The position numbers and the translations under genes were made by a program. Under the pieces are notes generated by a model. That model saw only the letters and a program-made list of their open reading frames with translations, searched no databases and had not been told where the DNA came from. Positions 17,450-25,378 of a stretch of 42,346 nucleotides of DNA are shown piece by piece (position 1 is the stretch's first letter; each line of letters opens with the position of its first letter). The stretch is taken from NCBI GenBank assembly GCA_964551985.1, contig CAZKFG010000010.1:1-42346 (forward strand), read 5' to 3'. Origin of the DNA: CAZKFG01 sp964551985 (GTDB lineage Bacteria > Bacillota > Negativicutes > Acidaminococcales > JAISLQ01).

Positions 17450-18731
17450 TAACTACACCATCTTTCATTACAACCTTACCAGAAACAATAGTCGCAACGG
17501 CTTTACCACGACATTTTTTGCCCTCAAAAGGTGTGAATTTACCTCTCGTATAAAATTTACTACTGTCAACAGTCCACTCTTTATCTAAATCTAAGATTGT
17601 AATATCAGCTTTTTTACCCACTGCAAGACTACCAACTTGCATATCAAAAACCCGAGCAGGTGAACAGCTCATCTTGTCAGCAATTTCGTTTAAGGTGAAA
17701 ATTCCTGTATGATACAAATCTGTCAGCACAACAGCAATAGACGTTTCAAGTCCGGTAAAACCATTTGGTGCATAACGAAACTCAACATCTTTTTCTTCAA
17801 AAGCATGTGGCGCATGGTCTGTGATTATAGCATCAATAGTACCATCTTTAATGCCTGCTCTCAAAGCCTCAACATGATCCATTGTACGAAGTGGCGGCGC
17901 AACTTTCGCTGCAGTGTTATAACCGCAAACAGCTTCATCAGTAAGTGTCAGATGATGTACAGCAGCTTCCGCTGTAACTTTTACCCCTTCTTTTTTAGCC
18001 TGTCTTATAATATCAACCGCACCCTTACTGGATACGTGTGCTATATGAACTTTAGCGTTAACAGATTTCGCTAACATAATATCACGAGCAACAGCAATAT
18101 CTTCCGCTACCGCAGGAATGCCAGGTATGCCCAAACGAGTTGACGTTTCGCTCTCGTTCATGTACCCACCAACGCATAAATCTTCATCTTCTGCGTGAAC
18201 GATGATTGTTTTATCAAAAATGCTTGCATACTCTAACGCCGAGCGGAAAATTCTCGAATTTGACACAAAACGTCCGTCATCGGAAAAAGCAAGCGCTCCG
18301 GCAAAAGCCATGTCACCCATCTCAGAGAGCTCTTGACCTTTAAGACCTTTAGTTACCGCACCGGTAATTTCAACATTGACTAGTGCCTCACGAGCTATAC
18401 GCTCTTTTAAACCTGATACTAAAATCGAGCTATCTATAACAGGGTTGGTGTTCGCCATACAAACAACCGTCGTAACACCGCCTGCCGCCGCCGCCTGTGT
18501 ACCTGTAATAATATCCTCTTTAGCTTCATGACCCGGTTCACGAAGGTGAATGTGTAAATCAACTAAACCAGGCATAACAACAAGTCCTTTTGCATCAAAA
18601 ACTTCTGCTTTATCGTCTTTTATTTCGTCAGCAATTTTACTTACTATTCCATCATCAACCAAAATATCTTTTATTCCATCAAGGTTTTGCGAAGGATCAA
18701 CTACTCTACCTTTTTTAATCAACAGTTTCAA
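17442..18731 (-). CDS. pyrC: Dihydroorotase (class I)
   Basis: A 429-residue zinc amidohydrolase that cyclises carbamoyl aspartate to dihydroorotate. Metal ligands are visible in DLHIHLREPG (His60, His62), later HVSSK, and IITDHAPH with the catalytic Asp. Length and motifs match the Bacillus-type (class I) enzyme rather than the shorter E. coli type. The start is TTG at 18729-18731, inside the end of pyrB (17-nt overlap), with GGGGGTAA as ribosome site. Confidence 0.95.
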   Translation of the reverse strand: MKLLIKKGRVVDPSQNLDGIKDILVDDGIVSKIADEIKDDKAEVFDAKGLVVMPGLVDLHIHLREPGHEAKEDIITGTQAAAAGGVTTVVCMANTNPVIDSSILVSGLKERIAREALVNVEITGAVTKGLKGQELSEMGDMAFAGALAFSDDGRFVSNSRIFRSALEYASIFDKTIIVHAEDEDLCVGGYMNESETSTRLGIPGIPAVAEDIAVARDIMLAKSVNAKVHIAHVSSKGAVDIIRQAKKEGVKVTAEAAVHHLTLTDEAVCGYNTAAKVAPPLRTMDHVEALRAGIKDGTIDAIITDHAPHAFEEKDVEFRYAPNGFTGLETSIAVVLTDLYHTGIFTLNEIADKMSCSPARVFDMQVGSLAVGKKADITILDLDKEWTVDSSKFYTRGKFTPFEGKKCRGKAVATIVSGKVVMKDGVVNE

Positions 18732-19671
18732 TTTGATTACCCCCTGTCAAAGTAAGATACAACAGCGCCATTCTCACCGCAACACCATTTTGCACTTGTT
18801 CACGTATTGCTGATTTATCCCCGTAAGCTACATCAGGAGATATTTCAAGCCCTCTATTCACAGGACCCGGATGTAATATCAAAACATCTTGTTTGGCAAG
18901 TTTCAATCTTTTTTCATTTAGACCAAAAATTCTGGCGTATTCGCGTGTTGTCGGAAAAAATCCAACCTTTTGACGCTCAAGTTGAATTCTCAAAACATCT
19001 ATAATATCAGCATTTACAATCGCATCTTCTATTCTATCGTGTACTGTAACACCGAGTTTTTCAAGTCCAAAAGGGATAAGCGGTCTAGGCCCTGCAACGT
19101 GAACATCAACACCAAGCTTTGTCAGCCCAACTATATTAGAACGTGCTACCCTACTATGCAAAACATCACCCAAAATTGCCATCTTCAAACCGGCAAACTC
19201 TTTTTTATGTTCCCTTATTGTAAACATATCCAAAAGCCCTTGAGTAGGATGAGCGTGCGCTCCATCACCGGCATTTAAAACAACACTGTCAACGGTCTTT
19301 GCAGCAAATGCTGCGCTACCTTCGACAGGATGACGCATTACAATTGCATCAAAACGCATTGCCTCTAATGTATATAAAGTATCGCGTAAACTCTCGCCTT
19401 TAGAAACGCTAGAAGACGAAGTCGTGATATTGACAACATCTGCTCCCAAATACTTTCCTGCAAGCTCAAAAGAAGTTCTCGTTCTGGTACTTGCTTCATA
19501 AAACAATGTAACTATCGATTTACCTCTTAAAGTTGGTACTTTTTTAATATCGCGATGCATAATATTTTTCATCTCTTGAGCAGTATTTAAAATAAACTCA
19601 TACTCTTCGACAGTCAAGGACTGTAAATCCAAAATATCGCGTCCGCTAAGTGAAATCGCCGACTTACCCAT
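18715..19671 (-). CDS. pyrB: Aspartate carbamoyltransferase, catalytic subunit
   Basis: A 318-residue enzyme that condenses carbamoyl phosphate with aspartate, the committed step. The carbamoyl phosphate loop STRTRTSFE is at 61-69, and HPTQGLLD and LHPGPVNRG are also present. The frame stays open upstream, but those codons lie within the leader terminator, so I start at the ATG at 19669-19671 (MGKSAISLSGRD) behind GGAGGG. It is the first gene of the operon and has no regulatory PyrI partner here, as in Bacillus. The upstream attenuator places all eight genes under uracil-nucleotide control. Confidence 0.96.
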   Translation of the reverse strand: MGKSAISLSGRDILDLQSLTVEEYEFILNTAQEMKNIMHRDIKKVPTLRGKSIVTLFYEASTRTRTSFELAGKYLGADVVNITTSSSSVSKGESLRDTLYTLEAMRFDAIVMRHPVEGSAAFAAKTVDSVVLNAGDGAHAHPTQGLLDMFTIREHKKEFAGLKMAILGDVLHSRVARSNIVGLTKLGVDVHVAGPRPLIPFGLEKLGVTVHDRIEDAIVNADIIDVLRIQLERQKVGFFPTTREYARIFGLNEKRLKLAKQDVLILHPGPVNRGLEISPDVAYGDKSAIREQVQNGVAVRMALLYLTLTGGNQIETVD

Positions 19672-19685
19672 TTTATCCCTCCTAT

Positions 19686-19719
19686 AAAAAAACCTTCTTG
19701 TCCAAAGAGGACAAGAAGG
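19686..19719 (-). terminator. Attenuator terminator in the pyr leader
   Basis: On the minus strand CCTTCTTGTCC, a 5-nt loop and GGACAAGAAGG make an 11-bp stem followed by seven Ts, ending about 15 nt before the pyrB start. It sits downstream of a PyrR-type binding loop, as expected of a transcription attenuator. Confidence 0.92.
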
Positions 19720-19736
19720 CATAGAAATCTTCATTA

Positions 19737-19773
19737 AAAGGTTCCTTACCAGCCTCTCGGACTAGCTTAAAGG
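19737..19773 (-). promoter_or_regulatory. PyrR-binding loop (pyr attenuator)
   Basis: The minus-strand RNA reads CUUUAAGCUAGUCCGAGAGG then CUGGUAAGG. This contains the conserved PyrR-binding loop core (AGUCC.GAGAGGCU) between complementary flanks. In the known mechanism UMP-bound PyrR stabilises this hairpin, blocks the antiterminator and lets the terminator at 19686-19719 form. No pyrR gene is in the window, so it must lie elsewhere. Confidence 0.9.
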
Positions 19774-19787
19774 TACTTACTTTGTAT

Positions 19788-19816
19788 ATTTTACCACTAA
19801 TAAAATACAAAGTCAA
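19788..19816 (-). promoter_or_regulatory. Predicted promoter of the pyr operon
   Basis: Minus-strand -35 TTGACT (19811-19816), 17-bp spacer and -10 TAAAAT (19788-19793). It is placed to give a leader of about 110 nt holding the PyrR element and terminator. Confidence 0.8.
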
Positions 19817-19824
19817 ATAAAATA

Positions 19825-20007
19825 TCAGTCTTCAAATAACACAAGTTGATCGCCTTCTAGTGGCAAACTTGCAGGGTTTGGATTTTTCATATTTTTCAAA
19901 GTTATTTTTTTACCACATTTCGGACAAATAACCATCGCATTTTTCATCGCCCAAGTAACATGAACATTGCATTTCGAGCAAATGAATTCTTTTAAATAAT
20001 CACTCAT
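19825..20007 (-). CDS. Small zinc-ribbon protein (60 aa)
   Basis: A 60-residue protein with two Cys pairs, CSKC and CPKCGKK, spaced as in a rubredoxin-like or ribosomal-type zinc ribbon, and an acidic C-terminus (LEGDQLVLFED). It has an AAGGTAG ribosome site before the ATG. The stop codon is 8 nt before the -35 of the pyr promoter, so read-through into the pyr operon is possible. It may bind nucleic acid or protein; function unknown. Confidence 0.7.
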   Translation of the reverse strand: MSDYLKEFICSKCNVHVTWAMKNAMVICPKCGKKITLKNMKNPNPASLPLEGDQLVLFED

Positions 20008-20082
20008 AAAACACTACCTTTTAAAAATCAACTGGACAAAAAAGATAAAATACCTTAAGCTAAAACAAAAGAGGTGATGAAA

Positions 20083-20376
20083 ATGCCTGAAAAATTGGCA
20101 CTTGCTTTTGAAAAAATGGACTTTTTTGAACTACAAGAAGACGACAATACCATCGTTTACTGCTACGAACAAGAAAGTTATCCCTATTATCTTATTGCTT
20201 CAAACGAACTAGGCGAAACCCCAACAGAAAGTCAAGATATTATAATCGCCTGTTACGATAGTAGCTCAGATGTATTTTTGTGGAAACTAGAGTTTTCAAG
20301 CATAAACGAACTGCAAGATTTATATAACCAAGATAACAGCAAGTTTTTGCAGCTATTAGAGAAAAAAGCACTTTGA
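20083..20376 (+). CDS. Uncharacterised acidic protein (97 aa)
   Basis: A 97-residue acidic protein starting MPEKLALAFEKMDFFEL. It looks like a small alpha/beta fold with no signal peptide or membrane helix, and I do not recognise the family. The start chosen is ATG 20083, 6 nt after GAGGTG; in-frame GTG 20074 and ATG 20077 lie within or too close to that site. It is divergent from the zinc-ribbon gene and followed directly by a strong terminator that overlaps its stop codon. Confidence 0.7.
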   Translation: MPEKLALAFEKMDFFELQEDDNTIVYCYEQESYPYYLIASNELGETPTESQDIIIACYDSSSDVFLWKLEFSSINELQDLYNQDNSKFLQLLEKKAL

Positions 20377-20394
20377 AAATCAAAGTGCTTTTTT
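20363..20394. terminator. Bidirectional intrinsic terminator
   Basis: AAGCACTTTGA, a 3-nt loop and TCAAAGTGCTT form an 11-bp stem with A- and T-runs on either side. It ends the 97-residue gene and the convergent SIMPL gene. Confidence 0.9.
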
Positions 20395-20395
20395 A

Positions 20396-21103
20396 TTATA
20401 ACAACTCATAAGTTAAATTAACGTTAGCAGTAAACAATAAACTACCTGCAAAAACTTGCGAGCCTACGCTATCACCTATAGCCGCTTTAGCATACATACG
20501 GTTTTCGCCAACCGAAAAATTCGGCAAAGACACTTCTGCTTTTAGCAATTTACCAAGATTGCGCCCTGCAGAATTTGCCACAACCAAAGCCTTAGCTCTA
20601 CCATCTGCAACAGCTTTTGCCAAAAGCTGTTCTTGCACTTTTTTAGAGTCAGTCAAAGCAAAACTAACACCATTTAATCTATTGGCACCACTAGAGAAAC
20701 AATCATCAATAATTTTACCTAGCAAATTAATATCCGCTACCTTGATAGACAAAGTATTGTCAAGACTATACCCTGTCACTTGGTCGAATTTATTATCATC
20801 TTTTGTATAAACAGGCTGCAAATTAAAACCTGTGGTTTTAATATCATCTTTCCCAATACCGTATTTTGTCAAAGCACCAATAATGCTTTGCATAATCTCG
20901 GCATTATCCGAACGTACAAATTCTACCGTCTTTCCTTTGCTAACAACCCCTAAAGAAATATAAGCAACATTTGGCATCGCACTTATTTGAGCATTGCCGG
21001 TAGTACTAACAGTATTAACATCATTAGCTGCACTTGCCAAACAAGAGCTGGTAAGTACTACCATCATGAGCAAAAATAAACCTACTCGAAACAACTTTTT
21101 CAT
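20396..21103 (-). CDS. SIMPL-domain (DUF541) exported protein
   Basis: A 235-residue protein with a signal peptide (basic MKKLFR, hydrophobic core, likely cut after CLASA) and a SIMPL/DUF541 domain: VSTTGNAQISAMPNVAYISLGV, then the KYGIGKDDIKTTGFNLQPVY segment typical of this family. Relatives include E. coli YggE, tied to oxidative-stress tolerance, but the biochemical role is unclear. A Cys at residue 21 (SSC) does not form a good lipobox. I prefer ATG 21103 over TTG 21118 because it starts the signal peptide. It begins 16 nt after the trpB stop, so it shares the trpB transcript. Confidence 0.85.
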   Translation of the reverse strand: MKKLFRVGLFLLMMVVLTSSCLASAANDVNTVSTTGNAQISAMPNVAYISLGVVSKGKTVEFVRSDNAEIMQSIIGALTKYGIGKDDIKTTGFNLQPVYTKDDNKFDQVTGYSLDNTLSIKVADINLLGKIIDDCFSSGANRLNGVSFALTDSKKVQEQLLAKAVADGRAKALVVANSAGRNLGKLLKAEVSLPNFSVGENRMYAKAAIGDSVGSQVFAGSLLFTANVNLTYELL

Positions 21104-21119
21104 AAAATTCACCACCAAA

Positions 21120-22301
21120 TCAAATTGTTATACCAGACAAAGCAGCAAGTTGCGCAACGTCTTTATCACCACGACCGGACAAATTAATAATAACAATTTG
21201 GTCTTTGGTAAATTTATCACAAACCTTTTTATATAAAGCAAGTGCATGTGAACTTTCTAAAGCAGGAATAATTCCCTCTGTCTCACTTAACAAATGAAAC
21301 GCTTCAACTGCTTCGTCATCTGTAATAGGTAGATATGTAACTCTACCTGTATCTTTCAAATAAGCGTGTTCTGGTCCAATACCCGGATAGTCAAGCCCCG
21401 CAGAAATAGAATAAACAGGCATTGTATCGCCATTATCTTCTTGCAAAACATAACTTTTAAAGCCATGAAGCACACCAACTTTACCTAAAGTCAAAGTCGC
21501 TGCATGTTCAGTAGTGTCAACACCACGACCGGCAGCCTCACCACCGAAAATTTGTACATCTTTGTCAGCCAAAAAACCGCTGAATATACCGATAGCATTA
21601 CTACCGCCACCAACACAAGCAAAAACGGCATCAGGCAGTTTGCCTGTCTTCTCCAAAATTTGTGCACGTGCTTCTGTGCCTATGCAACTTTGAAAATCAC
21701 GCACCATTGTAGGGTAAGGATGCGGACCTACTGCCGAACCTAAAACATAAAACATATCATCTTTATGAGCAATCCAATAATCTAAAGCCGCATCAACAGC
21801 CTCTTTCAAAGTACCTGTACCAGCAGTAACAGACACAACATCTGCACCGAGCATTTTCATACGATAAACATTAAGTGCTTGACGTTCAACATCTTCTTTA
21901 CCCATAAAAATAATACACTTCATACCAAAAAGCGCCGCAACAGTTGCTGCTGCAACCCCATGTTGACCAGCACCTGTTTCTGCAATAATATGAGTTTTAC
22001 CCATATGTTTTGCGAGCAATGCCTGACCAATACAATTATTTAATTTATGAGAACCAGTATGATTTAAATCTTCACGCTTTAAAAATACTCTTGCTTTACC
22101 AACCTTTTGAGAAAATCTTTTCGCTTCATATAAAATAGAAGGTCTGCCAATATAGTTTTTCAACAAATCAGAAAAATCACGCTTAAATTCATCAGTATCT
22201 TTAATTTTTGCATACTCATCAGCAATGTTATTTAAAATAGGCAATAGGGCATCAGGAACAAACTGTCCACCATACTCACCAAAAAAACCGTTATTCGACA
22301 T
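21120..22301 (-). CDS. trpB: Tryptophan synthase beta chain, unlinked to other trp genes
   Basis: A 393-residue PLP enzyme that makes tryptophan from indole and serine. The PLP lysine is in HTGSHKLNN (Lys86), and ETGAGQHG and CVGGGSNAIG are also present. Length and motifs are those of standard TrpB1, which normally pairs with TrpA. No trpA or other trp gene is next to it; the following gene is SIMPL and the preceding one is unrelated. The enzyme could pair with a distant TrpA or salvage free indole. The upstream region is about 70 nt from promoter to start, too short for a T-box. Confidence 0.95.
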   Translation of the reverse strand: MSNNGFFGEYGGQFVPDALLPILNNIADEYAKIKDTDEFKRDFSDLLKNYIGRPSILYEAKRFSQKVGKARVFLKREDLNHTGSHKLNNCIGQALLAKHMGKTHIIAETGAGQHGVAAATVAALFGMKCIIFMGKEDVERQALNVYRMKMLGADVVSVTAGTGTLKEAVDAALDYWIAHKDDMFYVLGSAVGPHPYPTMVRDFQSCIGTEARAQILEKTGKLPDAVFACVGGGSNAIGIFSGFLADKDVQIFGGEAAGRGVDTTEHAATLTLGKVGVLHGFKSYVLQEDNGDTMPVYSISAGLDYPGIGPEHAYLKDTGRVTYLPITDDEAVEAFHLLSETEGIIPALESSHALALYKKVCDKFTKDQIVIINLSGRGDKDVAQLAALSGITI

Positions 22302-22337
22302 AAACTATAACCTCTTTTCAAAAATAATCATAGATAT

Positions 22338-22366
22338 ATTTTAATACATAATTCTCTTATGTGCAA
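22338..22366 (-). promoter_or_regulatory. Predicted promoter of trpB-SIMPL
   Basis: Minus-strand -35 TTGCAC (22361-22366), 17-bp spacer and -10 TAAAAT (22338-22343), directly after the terminator of the upstream gene. Confidence 0.6.
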
Positions 22367-22370
22367 ATAA

Positions 22371-22403
22371 AAAATAAGCCTGCTTTAGCAGGCTTATTTT
22401 TTT
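22371..22403. terminator. Intrinsic terminator after the secreted-protein gene
   Basis: AAAATAAGCCTGC, a 4-nt loop and its complement form a 13-bp stem with T-runs on both strands. It lies just after the stop of the 346-residue gene and just before the trpB promoter. Confidence 0.9.
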
Positions 22404-22410
22404 GTATGTA

Positions 22411-23451
22411 TTAGCTAATTTTTACAAGTTTGTTATTTAAAAAGGTAAGTTTTTGATTGCCATAATCCATAATAGTATAAACTTTACCATTGCTACCAAT
22501 AGCATCCATTACACTTTGGGCAGGACCCCAGCTATAATAAATTTGTTGTTCGGTCATACCAAGATTAGCTTCACCATTGTTTATTTGTTTTAAAACGCTT
22601 GTTGACCAATCAGTAAAATTAGCTGGGTTTCTCACAAAAAAGCTTTGTGACCAAGCAGGATAATCTTGCCATTGGTTTGTTTGGATGTTAGTCCAGCTAT
22701 ATGAAAATGGTACAACGCCTTTTTTACCATTTAGTTCAACAACCAAATAAAAGGGCATACTGCTTTGCATACCCGGCCAAACATCAACTACTTTCATAGC
22801 TTGACCAAAAACAGAATTCAAATAATCCGGATTAGACCAGTTAGCACCTTGACCTGCTGATAAAACGCTTGTACTTCTAGCGTAAACAGTTCCACCAACA
22901 AAAACGTCTCGAGCTTTTTGCATATCACCAATTGGAGCTAATCCATCAACAGCCCCGCGCATAGCCATACCAACATATTGTTCGCCTGTAGAGTTATCTG
23001 TCATATACACTTTATAGTTAAAAGCTGGATCATTTATCGCCGCAACATCATTAACTGTAACTTGACGCAAAGCATAACTTGCAGGAAGAGCTTTGCCACT
23101 ATTGGCAAAATAAATATTGCTAAAACCTTGAGCTTGTGCCTCTTTTGATAGATTTAAAATCAAAAACTGTTTTCCTTGCCATTGCTCAATAGGTACATTA
23201 TTTGGCATATATGCACTCCTATTTAATCCTTGAGTTTCACAATAATTAGCAAAATTCAAATACTCTTTTTGTGGCACGTAAATTCTTTTTTGATACTCTT
23301 GCATTGATATAGGTATAATCTGAATAATAACAATATTATCAATTATAACTACCTCTTGTTGATTAGTATTTGCTGGTGCAGCTAAACTTACTGTACTCGT
23401 GCCAAATACTAAAGAAAATGCCAAAACTAAAACTAAAAATCTTTTGCTCAT
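22411..23451 (-). CDS. Uncharacterised secreted protein with BamE-like C-terminus
   Basis: A 346-residue protein with a clear signal peptide (MSKRFLVLVLAFSLVFGT, cut near SLAAPA). The middle is rich in aromatic and amide residues and unfamiliar to me. The last ~50 residues (LGMTEQQIYYSWGPAQSV, then IMDYGNQKLTFLNNKLVKI) follow the pattern of the BamE/SmpA fold: Gly-x-Thr helix, a WGxP-like turn, then a Tyr strand and an x-F-x-N-x-K-V strand. In true BamE proteins this fold is an outer-membrane lipoprotein; here there is no lipobox. The gene has AGGAGG 7 nt upstream, its own promoter and terminator, and is divergent from the DtxR-family regulator. Role unknown. Confidence 0.75.
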   Translation of the reverse strand: MSKRFLVLVLAFSLVFGTSTVSLAAPANTNQQEVVIIDNIVIIQIIPISMQEYQKRIYVPQKEYLNFANYCETQGLNRSAYMPNNVPIEQWQGKQFLILNLSKEAQAQGFSNIYFANSGKALPASYALRQVTVNDVAAINDPAFNYKVYMTDNSTGEQYVGMAMRGAVDGLAPIGDMQKARDVFVGGTVYARSTSVLSAGQGANWSNPDYLNSVFGQAMKVVDVWPGMQSSMPFYLVVELNGKKGVVPFSYSWTNIQTNQWQDYPAWSQSFFVRNPANFTDWSTSVLKQINNGEANLGMTEQQIYYSWGPAQSVMDAIGSNGKVYTIMDYGNQKLTFLNNKLVKIS

Positions 23452-23493
23452 TTTTTTACCTCCTAATTTTTAAAAATAGTATGCTATAAATAC

Positions 23494-23522
23494 ATTTTAT
23501 ATATCGCACTATTTTTTTGCAA
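23494..23522 (-). promoter_or_regulatory. Predicted promoter of the secreted-protein gene
   Basis: Minus-strand -35 TTGCAA (23517-23522), 17-bp spacer and -10 TAAAAT (23494-23499), 42 bp upstream of the start codon. Confidence 0.6.
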
Positions 23523-23562
23523 TAGCTAATTGTGTAAAAAATTTTTAAAAAAACAAAAAAAC

Positions 23563-23590
23563 TTGACATATTGCAAAATAAAGTTAACAT
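23563..23590 (+). promoter_or_regulatory. Predicted promoter of the DtxR-family gene
   Basis: Plus-strand -35 TTGACA (23563-23568), 16-bp spacer and -10 TAACAT (23585-23590). The -10 lies inside a direct repeat, GTTAACATAAT followed by GTTAATAAT (23583-23604), which could be an autoregulatory site. Confidence 0.6.
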
Positions 23591-23624
23591 AATAGTTAAT
23601 AATACTTTACAATCAGGAGTAAAA

Positions 23625-24023
23625 ATGACTGATAAAAAAACAAAACTTTCACCGTCAACAGAAGACTATCTTGAAGCAATATATCTTCTTGAGAAAAAAC
23701 AAAAAGGTGTTCGTCTAACTGATGTTGCCCAGATGCTCAGCGTCTCAAAACCTAGTGTAAACAAAGCACTAGAGCTTATGATGCAGTCTTCTCTAGTAGA
23801 AAAAGAAAAATATTCTTTAATTTATCTGACCCCAAAAGGTAATAAAAAAGCACAAGAGATAATTTTTCGTCATCAAACAATTAAAGAATTTTTAACAACC
23901 ATCTTAGAAGTTTCAGAAAAAATAGCTGAAAACGAAGCATGCATGATAGAGCACGCGATGAGCAACCAGACAGTTTTGAAAATGGATTTGTTTCTTAAAA
24001 AATACAAAAAAACTTCCGATTAA
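23625..24023 (+). CDS. DtxR-family metal-dependent transcriptional regulator
   Basis: A 132-residue regulator with an N-terminal winged helix (STEDYLEAIYLL, then LTDVAQMLSVSKPSVNKALELM) and a metal-binding dimerisation domain. The ligand pattern ENEACMIEHAMS (Cys106, Glu109, His110, with His83 upstream) has Cys where iron-responsive DtxR/IdeR has Cys and manganese-responsive MntR has Glu. This suggests iron, by family analogy. The C-terminal SH3-like domain of DtxR is absent, as in MntR-length proteins. Start chosen at ATG 23625 behind CAGGAG; an upstream in-frame TTG at 23571 lies inside the promoter. FeoAB and ferritin in the window are plausible targets. Confidence 0.88.
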   Translation: MTDKKTKLSPSTEDYLEAIYLLEKKQKGVRLTDVAQMLSVSKPSVNKALELMMQSSLVEKEKYSLIYLTPKGNKKAQEIIFRHQTIKEFLTTILEVSEKIAENEACMIEHAMSNQTVLKMDLFLKKYKKTSD

Positions 24024-24037
24024 ATCGGAAGTTTTTA
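24006..24037. terminator. Bidirectional intrinsic terminator
   Basis: ACTTCCGAT, a 3-nt loop and ATCGGAAGT form a 9-bp stem, lengthened by flanking A- and T-runs. It includes the stop codon of the regulator gene and serves the convergent thiolase gene too. Confidence 0.9.
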
Positions 24038-24041
24038 TTTT

Positions 24042-25220
24042 TTAAACAGATTCAACTATTGTCGCGACACCTTGACCGCCACCAATGCACAATGTTGCAA
24101 GACCGTATTTAGCTTGTTTTTTCTGCATTTTATGCAATAAAGTAACAAGTATCCTAGCTCCAGACGCACCAATTGGATGTCCGAGTGCAATTGCTCCACC
24201 ATTTAGGTTGGTCTTATCAGGATTAAAACCAAGTTCTCTAGACACACAAAGTGCTTGAGAAGCAAACGCTTCATTACCTTCTACAACATCTATATCATTT
24301 ATATTAAGCCCTGCCTTAGCCAAAGCCTTTCTAGTTGCAGGAATCGGTCCTGTTCCCATAATCTCAGGTTCAACACCAGCACTTGCATAAGATACTAATT
24401 TAGCAATTGGTTTTAAACCAAGTTCTTTGGCTTTATCTTCCGCCATAAGAACAAGTGCTGCTGCACCATCATTAATTCCCGAAGCATTGCCTGCTGTGAC
24501 AGTACCATCTTTTTTAAATGCTGGATTTAATTTTGACAGCGATTGAGCACTAACCCCATCCTTAGGATACTCATCAACGGCAAATACTTTATCGCCCTTT
24601 TTATCTTTTATAACAACAGGTACAATCTCGTCCACAAAATCGCCGTTTTTAATCGCTTCTACAGCTTTATTTTGAGATGATGCACTAAATTCATCTTGAT
24701 CTTCTCTAGATATTTTAAACTTTTCAGCAATATTTTCCGCTGTAATACCCATATGATAATCGTTAAAAGCATCCCAAAGACCATCTTTAATCATCACATC
24801 GACAATCTTACCATCACCCATACGCTGACCCCAACGAGCTTTTTCAAGCGCATAAGGAGTGTTACTCATATTCTCCATACCACCTGCGACAACAACATCA
24901 CTGTCCCCACACATAATCGATTGTGCTGCTAAAACAACAGCTTTAAGACCAGAGCCACAAACTTTGTTGATAGTAAAACTTGGCACTTGAACAGGCAGAC
25001 CTGCTATTATCGCAGCTTGTCTTGCGGTATTTTGCCCTTGAGCCGTTTGAAGAACATGACCCATTATCACTTCATCGACATTCTCCGGTTTCAAACCTGC
25101 CTTTTCAACAGCTGCTTTGATGACAACGCTACCTAGCTGTGCTGCCGATACCTGTGTCAAACTGCCATTAAAACTAGCAATTGGTGTTCTTACTGCTGAT
25201 ACAATTACTACTCCCCTCAT
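24042..25220 (-). CDS. Acetyl-CoA C-acetyltransferase (thiolase)
   Basis: A 392-residue thiolase that condenses two acetyl-CoA to acetoacetyl-CoA, or cleaves it. The acylated Cys is in NKVCGSGLKAV (Cys88); the second half has the GHPIGASG His motif and the C-terminal CIGGGQG Cys. Length and sequence match the biosynthetic ThlA/AtoB/PhaA group. It stands alone between its own promoter and a terminator; no hydroxybutyryl-CoA dehydrogenase, crotonase or CoA transferase is nearby, so a butyrate, acetoacetate or other role cannot be chosen from this window. Confidence 0.93.
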   Translation of the reverse strand: MRGVVIVSAVRTPIASFNGSLTQVSAAQLGSVVIKAAVEKAGLKPENVDEVIMGHVLQTAQGQNTARQAAIIAGLPVQVPSFTINKVCGSGLKAVVLAAQSIMCGDSDVVVAGGMENMSNTPYALEKARWGQRMGDGKIVDVMIKDGLWDAFNDYHMGITAENIAEKFKISREDQDEFSASSQNKAVEAIKNGDFVDEIVPVVIKDKKGDKVFAVDEYPKDGVSAQSLSKLNPAFKKDGTVTAGNASGINDGAAALVLMAEDKAKELGLKPIAKLVSYASAGVEPEIMGTGPIPATRKALAKAGLNINDIDVVEGNEAFASQALCVSRELGFNPDKTNLNGGAIALGHPIGASGARILVTLLHKMQKKQAKYGLATLCIGGGQGVATIVESV

Positions 25221-25287
25221 ACAATCACCTCTTAAAAAATTTTTAACTTCTTATAGAATTTACCCAAACGCCAAAATCAAGACTTTA

Positions 25288-25315
25288 TCTATATCTATGT
25301 ATCAAAATTTGGCAA
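25288..25315 (-). promoter_or_regulatory. Possible promoter of the thiolase gene
   Basis: Minus-strand -35 TTGCCA (25310-25315), 16-bp spacer and -10 TATAGA (25288-25293). The surrounding AT-rich stretch (25221-25378) contains other near matches, such as TTGACT further upstream, and no strong terminator of the TSUP gene. Confidence 0.4.
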
Positions 25316-25378
25316 GACAAATACTATAAATAATATGATTTAATTATAAATTATATAGTCAAAATTAACAAGTAAAAT

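Noticed and set aside
17709..18074. 121-residue plus-strand frame opposite pyrC
   Set aside because: Antisense shadow of a conserved enzyme; no start signal.
22302..22410. T-box or tryptophan leader upstream of trpB
   Set aside because: Only about 35 nt separate the predicted transcription start from the ATG, and no T-box motif or Trp-codon leader peptide is present; the hairpin there is the terminator of the preceding gene.
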